Shown: positions 19,057-30,000 of the stretch, piece by piece
How positions within the stretch are numbered: the first letter of the stretch is position 1
Layout: each line of letters starts with the position of its first letter
Source: Porphyra umbilicalis
Taxonomy: Eukaryota; Rhodophyta; Bangiophyceae; Bangiales; Bangiaceae
DNA length: 64,000 bases
Direction: 5' to 3'
Assembly (NCBI GenBank): GCA_002049455.2
Contig: KV919102.1
Coordinates: forward strand, 1-64,000
The notes under the pieces: model-generated
Database searches by the model: none
The model's input: only the letters and a program-made list of their open reading frames with translations
What the model was told of the DNA's origin: nothing
Made by a program: the position numbers and the translations under genes

Positions 19057-21173
19057 TCACGCTTGGCGCGTTGGCTTTCCGCCCCCCCCCCCCCACCCCC
19101 CCCCCCCTCCAAGCGCCGCCGCGTCCGCCGCCCGCGCGCGCGCCAAGTAGGAGCCGTACGCTTGGACGGCCCACCCGCGGGGCGCTGCCGCCGCCGCCAC
19201 CGCCGCCGCCGTTGCCGGGTCGGTGCGCGCCGCCGCGTCGGCGGCGTGGAGCACAAGCAGCAGCGTGCCGGGGGGCGCGAGCCACCAAATTTGGGGGCGC
19301 TCATCTGACGGGGGGAGGGCGCCCGCGAGCGCCGCCAAGAGGTCCTCTTGGCCGACCCGCCGGGGGGCGGGGGCGGCGGGCTCCGCCGCCGCCGCCGCCG
19401 CCGCCGCTGCCGCCGCCGCTGCCGCGGCGGGTGCATCCCCATTGGTGACCGCCGCCGCCGCCTCGGCAGGGGGAAACACGTTGGACAGGTGCAGCACGTC
19501 CGTGCGGTCCTCCCACACATTGACCTCATCCCGACCCGATGTGTCCCCAAAGTCCACGTCCTCATACCCGCCGCACTGCGGCAGGGGCACCCGGTTGACG
19601 AGCGATGCGAGGAGGTCCCCATCGACGTCATCGCCGCCGCCGCCATTGGCGCCGCCGCCGCCCCGCGCCGCCGCCGCCCCCGCCGCCGCCGCCAGCCGCG
19701 CGACCGCCGGCGACGGCCCGCCGAGGCGCGGCGCCGACAGCTCGCGGATGCGGCCGTCGAGGCGCCCGCCGCTCGCGCCCGTCACCGCCGCCGCCAAATT
19801 CAAAAACAGGCGCCCCGTCTCGTACGCGTCGTAGCCCGCCTCGTGGTAGTGGGCGACCGCCTCGGCGCCCGGCGGCGTCACGTAGCGCCTAAAGCCCGGC
19901 GCAAACGCCGTCGCCTCGAGGGCCACCCCCGACCCGTCGGCGGCGGCGCCGCCGGTCGCGGCCGCCGTCGCCGTCGCCGCCGCCGCCGCATCGACCGCCC
20001 GCGCGGCGCCCTCCAACCCCGTGGCCGCGCCGGCGGCGAGCGCCGCGCGCAAGCCGACCGGCAGCGCCGCCGACCGCCCCGCCACCGCCACCAGGCGCTT
20101 AGTGTCGAGCAGGTGCGGCGACAAGCCCGACCGCACGGCGGCTTTAAAGGCCGGCAGCGCCGCCGGCGGGGGCCCGACAAACGCGGCGACGCACTTGATG
20201 AGGTCGTGCCAGCAATTGTGGCCGACGAGGAGCACCTTGTTGGCGGCGAGCAGCTCGATCACCCGCCGAAAGCCGACCGCCTCGGCGAGCGTCTTTTCCA
20301 CCTGGACATCGTCGCGGCCGACGCGCGAGGCGGCGTAGGCGCTCCGCTGCTCGGCACTCATCACGGTTAGGGTGAGGGTGGTCTTGTCCGCCGCCACGCG
20401 GGGCTCGAGGCTCGGAAACTCCCGCTCGAGCAAGTCGTACACGAGCTTGCGGCGAAACGCCGACGGGGACGCCGGGAGGATGAGGCGCTGCGACTTGCGC
20501 GACGCGTCGGCGAGCCACGCCCCCACCGTCGCCTGGGTGGACGCCAAAAAAGCGCGCTCGGGCTCCCGCAGGGAGCGCAACGACACGGCGTCGCGCGTCT
20601 TGGCCACGTGCGCGGCGAGCGCCGAGCGCGCCGCCGCCTCCTCATCCGGCCGCAGCCACGAGCTGCCGGTCGCAAACGTGCGCGAAAAATCAAAGCCGAC
20701 GCCCGACAAAAAGCCGACCGTCGACGCGGAGAGGGAAAAGGACGCGTCGACGAGCGGGAAGCGGCCGCCGCGGGGGGGGTACAACGGCCGCCGCACGAGC
20801 GGGAAGTTGTACGGGCGCACCTGCCACCGCCCGGCGGCAGCGTCGTGGCGAAAGATGGAGAGGCCAAGCTGGCAGGGCGGGAAGAGCTCCGCGTGGCATT
20901 TGGGCTGGGGGGGGGGGGGGGGGGGGGGGGGCGCCGCGGGCGCCGTCGGCGGGGGGGGGGGGCGCCGCCGTCGGCGGTGGGCGGCGCGCCGCCGGCCGTG
21001 TGCGGCGGCGGGCCGACGCAGGCGGTGTAGCGGGATTGGGGCGTGTCGCCGGGGAGGGGCTTGACGGGGGGGAGGCCCGTAAATTCCACGTCAAAGGCGA
21101 CAAAGGAGCAGCAGGCGAGATCGGCCGACAGGTTGGGGAGGACCGACGGGAGGGCAGACGCCGTCACCTCCAT
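19057..21173 (-). CDS. PARN: Poly(A)-specific ribonuclease PARN
   Basis: DEDD-type 3'-5' exoribonuclease that removes poly(A) tails. Exon 1 is 21173-21018, exon 2 starts 20904; the intron (GTCGGC...CCCAG, 113 bp) is phase 0 and splicing joins DTPQSRYTAC to PKCHAELFPPCQLGLSIF, matching the family. Catalytic residues are all visible: FDVEFTGL (Asp, Glu), VGHNCWHDLIK (Asp), and HEAGYDAYETGRLF (His and Asp). A typical PYNFPL segment follows the first motif. With the stop at 19057 the protein is about 667 residues, near human PARN length. The C-terminus is Ala/Gly-rich and ends at a G-run; the adjacent frame downstream encodes an acidic tail with KRPRM that resembles a nuclear-signal tail, so one homopolymer error may truncate the call. 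Ala runs are unusual for the family. Confidence 0.9.
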
Positions 21174-21701
21174 CGTGGCAGCGTGGGGGGGGAGGGGGGG
21201 TCTGAAGAGAGGAGCAGCCTGCTCCTCTCTTGGAGATGCCGGAGCAAGGTGGAAAGGGGGCGGCGGCGCATGGAGGGAAGTAGGTGCAAGCAGGGGCGGT
21301 GCGGGTCGTGAACAACGCACAGCGGGTGTGCGCGTCTTCGCGCAAAGACGCGCCAAAGAAGACGCGTTCGCATTCGAGCCACGTCGGCCACCACGGCGAA
21401 GGCGATGGATGAAATCCGTCGCCTCGACTCAATCGATCCAGTACATACTGTACACGTCTGAATCGTCAGTGAGGCGTAGGAAGGGTGCTACATTTCGTTT
21501 TCTTTGAGCTGGAGCCGTTCGCTGGAGCGATTCTGGCCAGGTTGGGGCAGCGCCGCCTGGCGCGGCACAACGGCAGGCCGACGCACCACTCGCGCGGCAG
21601 ACTGGCTCCACCGCAGCATCGATCTCCGCGACACGGTAGCTCTACCTCCCGCCGCTCCGCCCCGGCACGCCCATTGCCCCGCCCATTTCTGCAGCCTCAC
21701 C
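21174..21701. promoter_or_regulatory. Divergent promoter PARN / fibrillin
   Basis: The two start codons face away from each other across ~530 bp. On the PARN side a pyrimidine tract sits immediately upstream of the ATG (G-rich on +, 21183-21200). No other gene seen. Confidence 0.4.
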
Positions 21702-22772
21702 ATGCCTCACCCTGTTTCTCCTTTGACGGCGGCCCGCCCTGCCTTCCTCCCGTCGCTCCCCTTGACCGCCAGCCGCTGTGGCGGTCGGCCCGCCCCCCGC
21801 TGCCGCCGCGCCCGGCCAGCGGTCGTTGCCACCGCCGCCACCCCGTCGGCGGGCGGCGGGGTTCCCTCCTCCTCCAGCGGACCGCCTGCAGGTGGCGATG
21901 GAGCGGCGGCAGGTGCGGAAACGTCCCCCTTCCGCACCGCCGTGCCGGTCATGTCCCAAGAGGACCTCATGGCCGCCGCCCGCAAGCGGCTCGTCGAGCT
22001 CGCCACGTCGGCCATGACGCCGCCAGCGTCCGAGACGGAGCGGGAGTTGCTCGCGGCGCTCGTCACCTCTGTCCAACAGCAAGGCCAGCGGCCGCTGACC
22101 GACGTGTTTGCGGACCTGGCGCTCGGCGGCGACTGGGCCCTCATCTACTCGCCGACCGCCCGCGGCGGCACGCCGCTGCCACTGTCGGCGGGCGGCCCGC
22201 TGCCGCCCGCCGCCGACGGCTCAGTGGCCATGGACAATGGGGGACACCTCACCTTTGGCCGCATCGGCCAGTCGGTCGCGTCGGACAAGCGGCTGTTTGC
22301 CAACTACGCCGAGTGGACGCTCGTGCTCGACGGCGCCGAATACACGGGCGTCATGCTCATCCTGTGTGGCTACCGGTACGGCCCAACCGGGTGGGAGGTG
22401 CAGCTGCTCGAGCACCAGCTTCGCCCCGGGCGGGATAAGGAGGCTGGGTCGTCCACCCCCGCCTTCCCCGCCGACGTGGAGGGCCTCGTGCAGGTGCTGA
22501 CGCGGACGCTCCCGCGCGAGTTTTTCGACCCGGACGCCGCGCGCGTCGGCCTCGCGTACGTCGACCCGACGCTTCGGCTCGACTTGTTTGGCGACACCCG
22601 CTACGGGGGGGTGCGCAACGTGTTTGTGCGGCGGTCGGCGGACACGCCGGCAGACGGGTGGCGGACGAGCGAGATTGTGGCGGACCTCCTTGCGGAACGG
22701 GCGGCGTATGTGTATGACCCGGCGTCGGACGAGGCGGAGGCGGCGGCGGCGGCAGAGCCGTCGGGCGAGTGA
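21702..22772 (+). CDS. Plastid lipid-associated protein / fibrillin
   Basis: 356 residues, single exon. Fibrillins are plastid lipid-binding proteins of plastoglobules, thylakoids or stroma. Seen: a Ser/Arg/Ala/Pro-rich N-terminus consistent with a transit peptide (MPHPVSPLTAARPAFLPS); an alpha-helical stretch around residues 85-125; then the PAP core beginning GDWALIYSP, with YAEWTLVLDGAEYTGVML in the middle and ending LRLDLFGDTRYGGVRNVFVRR, the family's C-terminal signature. The acidic last 30 residues are lineage-specific. The ATG at 21702 is chosen because translation upstream lacks ATG-preceded conserved sequence. The exact ligand is unknown. Confidence 0.8.
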   Translation: MPHPVSPLTAARPAFLPSLPLTASRCGGRPAPRCRRARPAVVATAATPSAGGGVPSSSSGPPAGGDGAAAGAETSPFRTAVPVMSQEDLMAAARKRLVELATSAMTPPASETERELLAALVTSVQQQGQRPLTDVFADLALGGDWALIYSPTARGGTPLPLSAGGPLPPAADGSVAMDNGGHLTFGRIGQSVASDKRLFANYAEWTLVLDGAEYTGVMLILCGYRYGPTGWEVQLLEHQLRPGRDKEAGSSTPAFPADVEGLVQVLTRTLPREFFDPDAARVGLAYVDPTLRLDLFGDTRYGGVRNVFVRRSADTPADGWRTSEIVADLLAERAAYVYDPASDEAEAAAAAEPSGE

Positions 22773-23363
22773 ATGCACTCGACGGGGCGGGGGCCCATGC
22801 ACTTTTTTGAGCGGCGGGAGCGGCGTAAGCGTGCAATGCGTACCTTTTTGTTGAAAGCCATCTGCATGCTGCCTCTTCTCGGGACAAGACTCGACTCGAG
22901 GGTGTTTCTCTGCCAGAGCATGATGGGGTCATTGAACATGCAGAGCAAATTGGCTGCTGCGGAGCTCACTCGTGTACAACCCGCTGAACAGGGAGCGGAA
23001 GTAACACCTGCGCTGACGGAGCCATGTCCCTTGTATGTCCCTTGTACTACTTTTACCGGCCAGCTACTCGCGATCCGAGGCGAAGAGATTGAAAAGACAA
23101 CGTCCAGCTGCGTCCTTCGTGAGATGAAGCAGCGTCTCGGCTGACCGAAAGAAACAAAGAACGCAAGCCCTCCGTGGGGAGTGTGAGATAAGAGATGAGC
23201 CAAGCTTCCGACGCGGTACAACCTCCCAGGTAGCAGCCTGCGGAGATGGCTTTGGGCAAAATGGAACAAGAGACACGCGACGACCACCCACCAACGAACA
23301 CCGCCCACCATCACCGACCACCACCACCAAGAATCACCTTCCTACTCCAAGCACGGCGATAAC
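22773..23363. other. Convergent intergenic region
   Basis: Between fibrillin (+) and the S1 protein (-). AT-richer, no gene or repeat recognised. Confidence 0.45.
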
Positions 23364-24879
23364 TTATTCAGCTGGTGCGTCCGCTGTCGCGGCGCCACCA
23401 CCCGACGCCGCCCCCGAGCCCACCAGGTCCCCGCCCAGGCCGAGGTCGTCCAGCGACGCAATGTCCAGGGACGACACAATGTCTTCAGCCACGCTGCTGG
23501 CGGCGCGACGCTCCTCCTCGACCCGCGCATGATAACGCTCCGCAATCTCCTCCGCACCGGCAAACACCGCCGCCGAGTCCGTCATCATGTCACCGGGCTC
23601 ATTCTCGAGAACCTTGGTCGACAAGGAAATCCTGCCCTTATCCTTGTCCTGGTTCATGACGTACGCCTTCACCTCCATGCCGGCGCTGAGGACCGCCTCG
23701 ATGTCCTTGACGTGATCGTGCGAAATCTGGGAGATGTGGAGAAGCCCAGAGACGCCACCAATGTCGACAAAGGCACCGTATGGCTTAACAGACCGGACGG
23801 TACCGGCGACCACGCTGCCCGTTTCGAGCGACGTCATCCGCGATGCGGCCGCCGCCAGGCGGTGGCTTACCACCAGCTTCTTCTCGTCCGGATCCACCTG
23901 GATCAGCTTCAATGGCAGCTCCATGCCGACCAGGTCCTCCTGCGACTCCCGCCGCACCGAGATGTGGCTGCCGGGAAGGAAGGCGCGCAGGCCCTCCACC
24001 ACCACCAGGCCACCACCGCGGTTCACCGACGTGACCGTGCCCATGATGGTCACGTCCTCGGCCGCCAGCTGCGCGACGCGAGCCCATGCGCGGCTAAACT
24101 CGATTCGCCGGATGGATAGGAGCAGCTCTCCGTCGGCGTTCTCCGAGCGGATGATTTGAAACTCCCGCTCGTCGCCAGGCGCGAGCACGTCCTCCAGGGC
24201 GGTGCCCTGGGCAATGGAAACTTCCACGGTGGGGCACAGCGCAGACGCCTTCGCGCCCACGTCGACCATAGCGCCATTGGGGTCCAGCTGCTGCACCACA
24301 CCGGGGATGATGTCGCCTTCGGAAAAGTTGTAGGAAAGGCCCTCAAGCGCAGACTCAAACTCCTGGTACCTGCACATGCGTGAAGAGCAAGAGAAAGAAT
24401 ATTGGCACGAAAGACGGGCCAGAAAAGTACCAAGACCAGAAAAAACCATCGGCAAAGGCAATAAGGTCAATCATCAGTTCGATAACAAGCGGCGCCATGC
24501 CCAGGTCCTGACTCAGCACACAAACTGCTGTCGGAGAGCATACACATGACCACTGCTGCAAGCGAACACCACAACAATCCACGAGCAGCAACCGCAGCGG
24601 GAGCCGTACCCTACAACGCCCGACGCGTTGCAAGCACGCCTGGCACCAACAGAAGAGCACTCAAACGTACATTCCACCCTTGGACTCATCCACAGCAGGG
24701 GCGCCCCACTTCTGCCGCATGCGGTCAAACTTGGTCGGTGTCCCCGCTGCCGCCTGCATCCGCGCGCCCGTGGTCACGGGGCGGCGGACCTGCACATCGG
24801 AGGTCGGCGCGGCGCGAGCGCCAAAGAACGATGACGCGGGCGGGGCGAGGCCGGCGACAAACGCCGACGGGGGAGCCAT
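23364..24879 (-). CDS. Plastid S1-domain ribosomal protein
   Basis: 404 residues after splicing; exon 1 24879-24671, exon 2 24369-23364. Donor GTACGT and acceptor GCAG join ESKGGM to YQEFESALEG without loss of frame. The N-terminus MAPPSAFVAGLAPPASSFFG is a transit peptide with the early Phe typical of red-lineage plastids. Three S1 RNA-binding domains follow: EGDIIPGVVQQLDPNGAMVD (~90-160), VTIMGTVTSVNRGGGLVVV (~185-245) and GSVVAGTVRSVKPYGAFVDI (~265-335). The tail is acidic. Three S1 domains is the plastid bS1c arrangement; in that role it binds mRNA at the small subunit. Some red algae encode S1 in the plastid, so a regulatory S1 protein is an alternative. Confidence 0.88.
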
Positions 24880-25387
24880 GATGCAAGCGGACAAATACTC
24901 AGAGCGGCAGCGTACAGGGAGGATGGGTGCCGCGGTACAGCGTCGTCGTTGGCGGTGCGGGTGGGGAAGGCCACGAACTCGGAACGCTTTGGGCAACCTC
25001 GGCGGTGCCGACGTGAGCTGCCGCGACGGCGCTGCGCAGGGAAGAAGCCACAATTGAGACACGGCGTTGAGATTGTGGGGCCCAAGTCGTGGTCGTGGAG
25101 CCCTGGCGCAGACGTCTAAAATTGTGTGGAGCGCCTCGCTCTCGGGCTGGTCCCCAACGATTGGTCCTGGACTGCTGTCTACTCATTGCCGCCAAAGAGC
25201 GGAATTATCGATGTTCCGCACCGGTCACGCGATGGCCTTTCGAGTCTTTGGCAACGAAAGCGATTCACATGCTGCCCCCGCTTACAGTCAGCACGCATCG
25301 TCCTGTTCCGCGCAGCAGTGCTGCGCGGCACCTTCGCCATCTACCGTCTTGTCCGTTGTTCCCCCCCCCCCCCCCCTGTTATCCACC
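24880..25387. promoter_or_regulatory. Divergent promoter S1 protein / small membrane protein
   Basis: Start codons face outward. A run of 16-17 C at 25361-25377 stands just before the plus-strand ATG. Confidence 0.45.
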
Positions 25388-25921
25388 ATGGCCCTCACTC
25401 GACGCTCGCGTGGTCTTCCTGGTGCTCGTAAACGCCAGACCTCTTCGCCCCTCGCGGCGGAAGCGGGGCCCTTTGACGGCTTTGACATCCAGCCGGAGGC
25501 GCCCCCACCGACACTTGCATGGGATGGTGCCGGGTTCTCCGCCGCGCCGGCCATGTTGACACCTTCTTCTCCGGAGCAGATTGGGGCACCACACTCACCT
25601 GTCGACCCAGTCGATGGCGAGGTGCTCGGTGGGCCCGCGGTTGCGCCCCCGCTTCCGGCCGACAGCGCTGATGGCGGGACAGCGTCCTCGGCCCACAATG
25701 CATCCAGTACGACGCCACAAGTGCTAGATTCTGTGGCTGGGGCTTTGGCGCCCTCTTCCCATGGTTTACCGCGGTGGGTGGTGTTCATGGCGGTTGCTGC
25801 GATGGTTTTCGGCTGGCGGTCTGGACGCGTGGGGTTGACTGCCTTGCTTGGCGGGGCTGCTGTGTGGGTTCTTCTGTCCCGGAGAGGGCGCGTACTCAGT
25901 GGTATCCGGCCAGGCCAGTGA
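25388..25921 (+). CDS. Small membrane protein, unknown
   Basis: 177 residues, start MALTRRSRGLPGARKRQ, right after a long C-run. The N-terminus is basic; residues 20-120 are Pro/Ser/Ala-rich and acidic without structure; near the C-terminus are two hydrophobic segments (WVVFMAVAAMVFGW and VGLTALLGGAAVWVLLS) separated by a short Arg-Gly turn, ending with Arg-rich SRRGRVLSGIRPGQ. This layout suits a tail-anchored or hairpin membrane protein. No family recognised. Composition and ATG context match the host genes. Confidence 0.6.
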   Translation: MALTRRSRGLPGARKRQTSSPLAAEAGPFDGFDIQPEAPPPTLAWDGAGFSAAPAMLTPSSPEQIGAPHSPVDPVDGEVLGGPAVAPPLPADSADGGTASSAHNASSTTPQVLDSVAGALAPSSHGLPRWVVFMAVAAMVFGWRSGRVGLTALLGGAAVWVLLSRRGRVLSGIRPGQ

Positions 25922-26142
25922 CTGCTTTGGGAGCGGGCGGTCGATGGACTGGGCTGCGTGGGCTTTTGGTTGCTGGGGATCCTGTTCATGTGGGAGGTCG
26001 GTCGTAGTAAATGAACCTGTAGGCCTTGTGCTTTCGACAGGGAGCTCACTGGCTGTGTAATAGCCTCCTCAAGTCATGCGTACGAACGCCATGGGCGAGG
26101 CGGTCCTCGACGCGCGGCGCACAAAAGGAGGTAGTATTTGCA

Positions 26143-26175
26143 GATCTCGAACAACAAGCAAACGGTTGCATCTCA
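26143..26175 (+). repeat. Left terminal inverted repeat
   Basis: 33 bp, matching the inverse of 45554-45586 at 30 positions; the three mismatches lie together in the middle. Beyond it outward, a GTAG..AT similarity hints that the repeat extends about 12 more bases. Confidence 0.8.
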
Positions 26176-26255
26176 GGTGGGGGGGGGGGGAGACGGCGTG
26201 TGCGTGCGCCACGTGGGTGGGTTTGGGGGGGGTCTGGGGGGGGTTGGGGGGGGGC
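26176..26255 (+). repeat. G-rich left subterminal DNA
   Basis: Several runs of 8 or more G separated by short spacers, capable of forming quadruplexes. A comparable G-rich array lies near the other end of the element. Confidence 0.6.
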
Positions 26256-26362
26256 TAGATTCGAATGGAATATAATACCACGTGCCTCACATCGATTTAT
26301 GTAGTTAGGCTCCATGGCATGTCCACGGGTACCCGATTCGTGTCCGACGGCAGCCTCCAGGA

Positions 26363-26453
26363 TGTCTGGTGCCTCACCATGGTCATAGCCACTGCGGCGG
26401 GCTCGGGGGTGTCTGGCGCCTCACCATGGTCATGGCCACTGCGGCGGGCTCGG
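26363..26453. repeat. 47-bp direct duplication
   Basis: Two copies of a unit beginning TGTCTGG.GCCTCACCATGG, differing at a few bases. Confidence 0.75.
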
Positions 26454-27051
26454 CTGCATGATACCAATCGACAGTGGCGCCGAAGCCTTCTCGGGTAGAG
26501 TAGCAGAGGGACAGTAGATGGGTGGGGACTGAATGCGTTCTCGGTCGGAGGGGGGTGCTGCATCCTATGAGTGCAAAGACGATGAGTCCGCGCACAGCCG
26601 GCCGCAGCAACAACCGAGCCCGCCAAAAGCGGGCAGGTCGGCCCGAACCAAGTCAAATTCGGATGCAAGCCCCCCCATTCACAGGAGTAAGCCTCTTTCT
26701 GAACCGCCACAGATGCCCATTCTGAGTTGATTGAGGGGGTTAGCTGTCAATAAAGGCCCGAAATTGACATCGCTGTACCCAGTCACCTTGGTCTTGCGCG
26801 CCTTTTTGCCCGCGCCGACGCGCCCCGCGCAGTCTTGCAGCGTTCCGCGCAATGCCGACCCCATTGACATCGCCGTCTTCCTCGTGCCAACGGCCCCGGG
26901 TACGCCGCCCCTGCGCCACGTGCACTTCCCCCCCCCCCCCCCCCGTCCTTCTTTTTATCCTCGACCCCCTGTTGCCTCCCCTCCCCGCGGTTGGGGCCTC
27001 CTCGTCGCCCTCGTGTCTTGTGCGGTCTTTGTGCCCCCCCTGGCCTGACCC

Positions 27052-30000
27052 ATGGACCGCTTTGAGGAGGCCTTGAAGGGCCTGTGCATCACTGACAATC
27101 GGTCGAAGGAGGCTATTGCCCCTCTTTTGAAGAGCTTTTTGCAGGCGGCGAAAGCGCTACAACGGGCTCTCACGCCTATTAATGGCAGCGTCCATGCGGC
27201 AGTGAGCCGAGCTACCAACCACGAGGACGAGTTGATGACGAGCATCGACTGGGTGTCGGTGTACGACCGCGTCGGGCTCTTCGATGTGGAAGACCGCCAC
27301 GTCGCCCGCTTGGTCGACGCTGCGTTGCGGCACGTTTGGCGGAAGGAGGAGTATGACTTTCTCATCGGTTCCGTTGGGGTGGAGGACAACCGTATCATCG
27401 CGGAAACTAGGCGGGCGATGCGTCGCGAGGAGGGGCGTGGGGGGAGGGCTGAGAGCACGGTTTGCACGGATGAGCCCCTGGCGAGCTCGATGATGACGAT
27501 GCCTGGCCTGCGCGCCCGCGTGGCTTTCTCCTCTGTGCGTCCCCGTGTCTGTGTGCCCACCACTGCTGCCCTTTCCGCCGTGCAGGCCGTTATCAAGGTG
27601 GTGGCAGACTCGAGCCACCCGTCCAGTCTCTGTCGTTCTCTCGGCCAGAAGGCTTTCGTTGCGTACCAGAGCTTCGTCATTGCCGAGGCTGGCCTCACGG
27701 CGGAGACGGTGGCGGGCGTGGTGGCGGCCGCACCTCTACTGGGCAGCAGCTCAACCCCCTCGGCGCTCGCCGCAGCCAGCCCCTTGGCTCCAGGTGGCTC
27801 TTCGGCGGGCGGCGCGGCCAATGTGGGCGGCTCACCCGTGACGGCGGCGTCCACGGATGAGGCCGCGGCCGCTGCCGGGGCAGCACTCTTGGGCGACAAG
27901 GACGACGAGGGCGGGGCGGGCAGGAGTGGGTCACCACAAACTCCTGCAGTAGCCCCGCCTGCGGGGGGGGACGGAGGCGCCGGCGCTGGCGGCGGGTCGG
28001 GCGCTGGCGCGGCTATGGAGGGCGGCGAGCCGGCCGGCGGCACGGGCGGCACGGGCGGCACGGCGGCGTCTTTCGACGCGGACGCAACCGCGGCAGCGGC
28101 AGCGGTCGTGGCCGTCGGGGACAGGGAGGGCAATGGCGACGGCGTCGGAGCTGGCAACGGGTCGGGCGCCGGCGTGGGCAGCGATTCGGGTGCCGGCACC
28201 GGCAGCAGGTCGGGCGTCGGCGTAGCGATGGATGGCAGTGAGCCGGCCAGCGGCACGGCCGGCACAGCGGCGGCTACTGACGCGGCCGCGGTCGCCGCCA
28301 CGGCAGCAGCAGCAGTCGTGGCCGTCGGGGACGGGGAGCGCGATGACGAGGGCGTCGGCGCTCGCAAGGGGCCGGGAACAGGCGCGAGCAACGAGTCGGG
28401 CGTCGGCACGGCGATGGTGGGCGGCCAGCAAGCGGGCGGCACGGACGCCAAGGACGCCGCAGGCGCGGCTGTGGCGTCTGCGGTACTCGACGCCTCGGCT
28501 GCGGCCGTCAAGCCGCTGGTTCTCGGCTATTTGGTGGCATATCTTCGCACTAAGCGTCTCACGACGTGGAGGTTCCCTGGAAAAGGGAGGGGGCCCGCTC
28601 CCCGAGGTACGGTCGCCAACCCCCGAGGCGCGGTCACCGTGGACAAGGGCCGATCGCTGTGGTGCCATCGAGTCAGCATGCTGGGCATAAAAACAGCCTT
28701 TGACGTACCCCAGCTTGCTAGCCGGCGTCACAAGCTATCCAATTTGCCGGACGAGGTGCTCGTGGTGGACCTCACCGCCTTCCGGACCAAGAGGATCGGC
28801 GACGTGGTGGCGGCCCTTCTCCTCCTTTGTACGTTTGAGCCAGATGCGGTGAGGATTGTGAAGGAGGTAACGGCGGGCTGCTTTGCGGCTAGGCCGACCC
28901 GCCACCCGTCCCTCGTCTTGTCGGGTTTGGAGGTCGAGCGCGTCGTGGGGGGCACGGGGACGGGCGCGGCGGCAGTGGGCACTGGTGGCGCAGCTGCGGT
29001 GGACGCGACCAACGACGATGGCAATGGCGGCGGGCCCAGCCCGCACGAGAGTGAAGCCGCTTCCGCTGACGCAGTTGCCGGGGCCGGCGGTGGTAGCGGC
29101 GGCGACGCCGGGCGGCACGGGCAAGGAGCTCCTGCTCGAAGAGACGGTACAGTTGGGGGGATGGGAGCCGCCCGTGGCGCCGGTGGCACCGGTGGCGCAG
29201 CTGGCGCCGGTGGAGCTGATGGCGCTCATGGTGCTGTTGCCACCGGTGCTGCTGCTGCCGCGGCGGGAGGCAATGGAGGCACCCCTGCTGATGGCGACGG
29301 CATCCGGGAAGGCCGCAGTGTCGCAATAGAGGCGGCCTACTTAATGCGCGCCATGCGCGAGGCCGCCAATTGTCGCGCCAAGCGCCTTGCCGCTCGCCGC
29401 GTCTCCCGAGCCAAAGCAGCCTCCCTGGCAGCAGCTGGTCGAGCACTTGTGCCTCCTCGTCGGCCCTCCAGGCGCCGACAACGCACGGCCACTGACCTCG
29501 GCGCCGACGCTGCCGCTGCCTCGGGCGCCGCTACCACCGCCGCCTCGGGCGCCGACGCTGCCGCCGCCTCGGGCGCCACTGCCGCCGCCGCCTCGGGCGC
29601 CGACGCTGCCGCCGCCTCGGGCGCCGACGCTGCGGTCGCCTCGGGCGCCGACGCTGCCGCCGCCTCGGGCGCCGCTGCCGCCGCCGGCTCTGGCGCCGAC
29701 GCTGCCGCCGCCTCCGTCCCGGCTGCCGACGCTGCCGCCGCCTCCGTCTCGGCTGCCGACGCTGCCGCCGCCGCTGCCGCGGCCGCTGCCGCCACCGCTG
29801 CCGCCGCCGCCGCTGCCGCCGCCGCCGCCGCCTCGGCAGACGCCTCGGGCGCTGCTTCTGGGGATAGTGCCGTGGCAGCGAGCAAGAAGAGGAAGAAGTC
29901 GGGCAGCGTCGGCGCCTCTGGCGCCGGCACTGGCGCCGCTGGCGGCGCAGTCGTTGGCATTGCGGCGGCGAGCAAGAAGCAGAAGACGGCGGGCAACCAG

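Noticed and set aside
17216-19448. Very long open frames on both strands
   Set aside because: Both are Arg/Ala/Pro/Gly low-complexity translations of GC-rich DNA with no domain; open frames this long are expected at this GC content.
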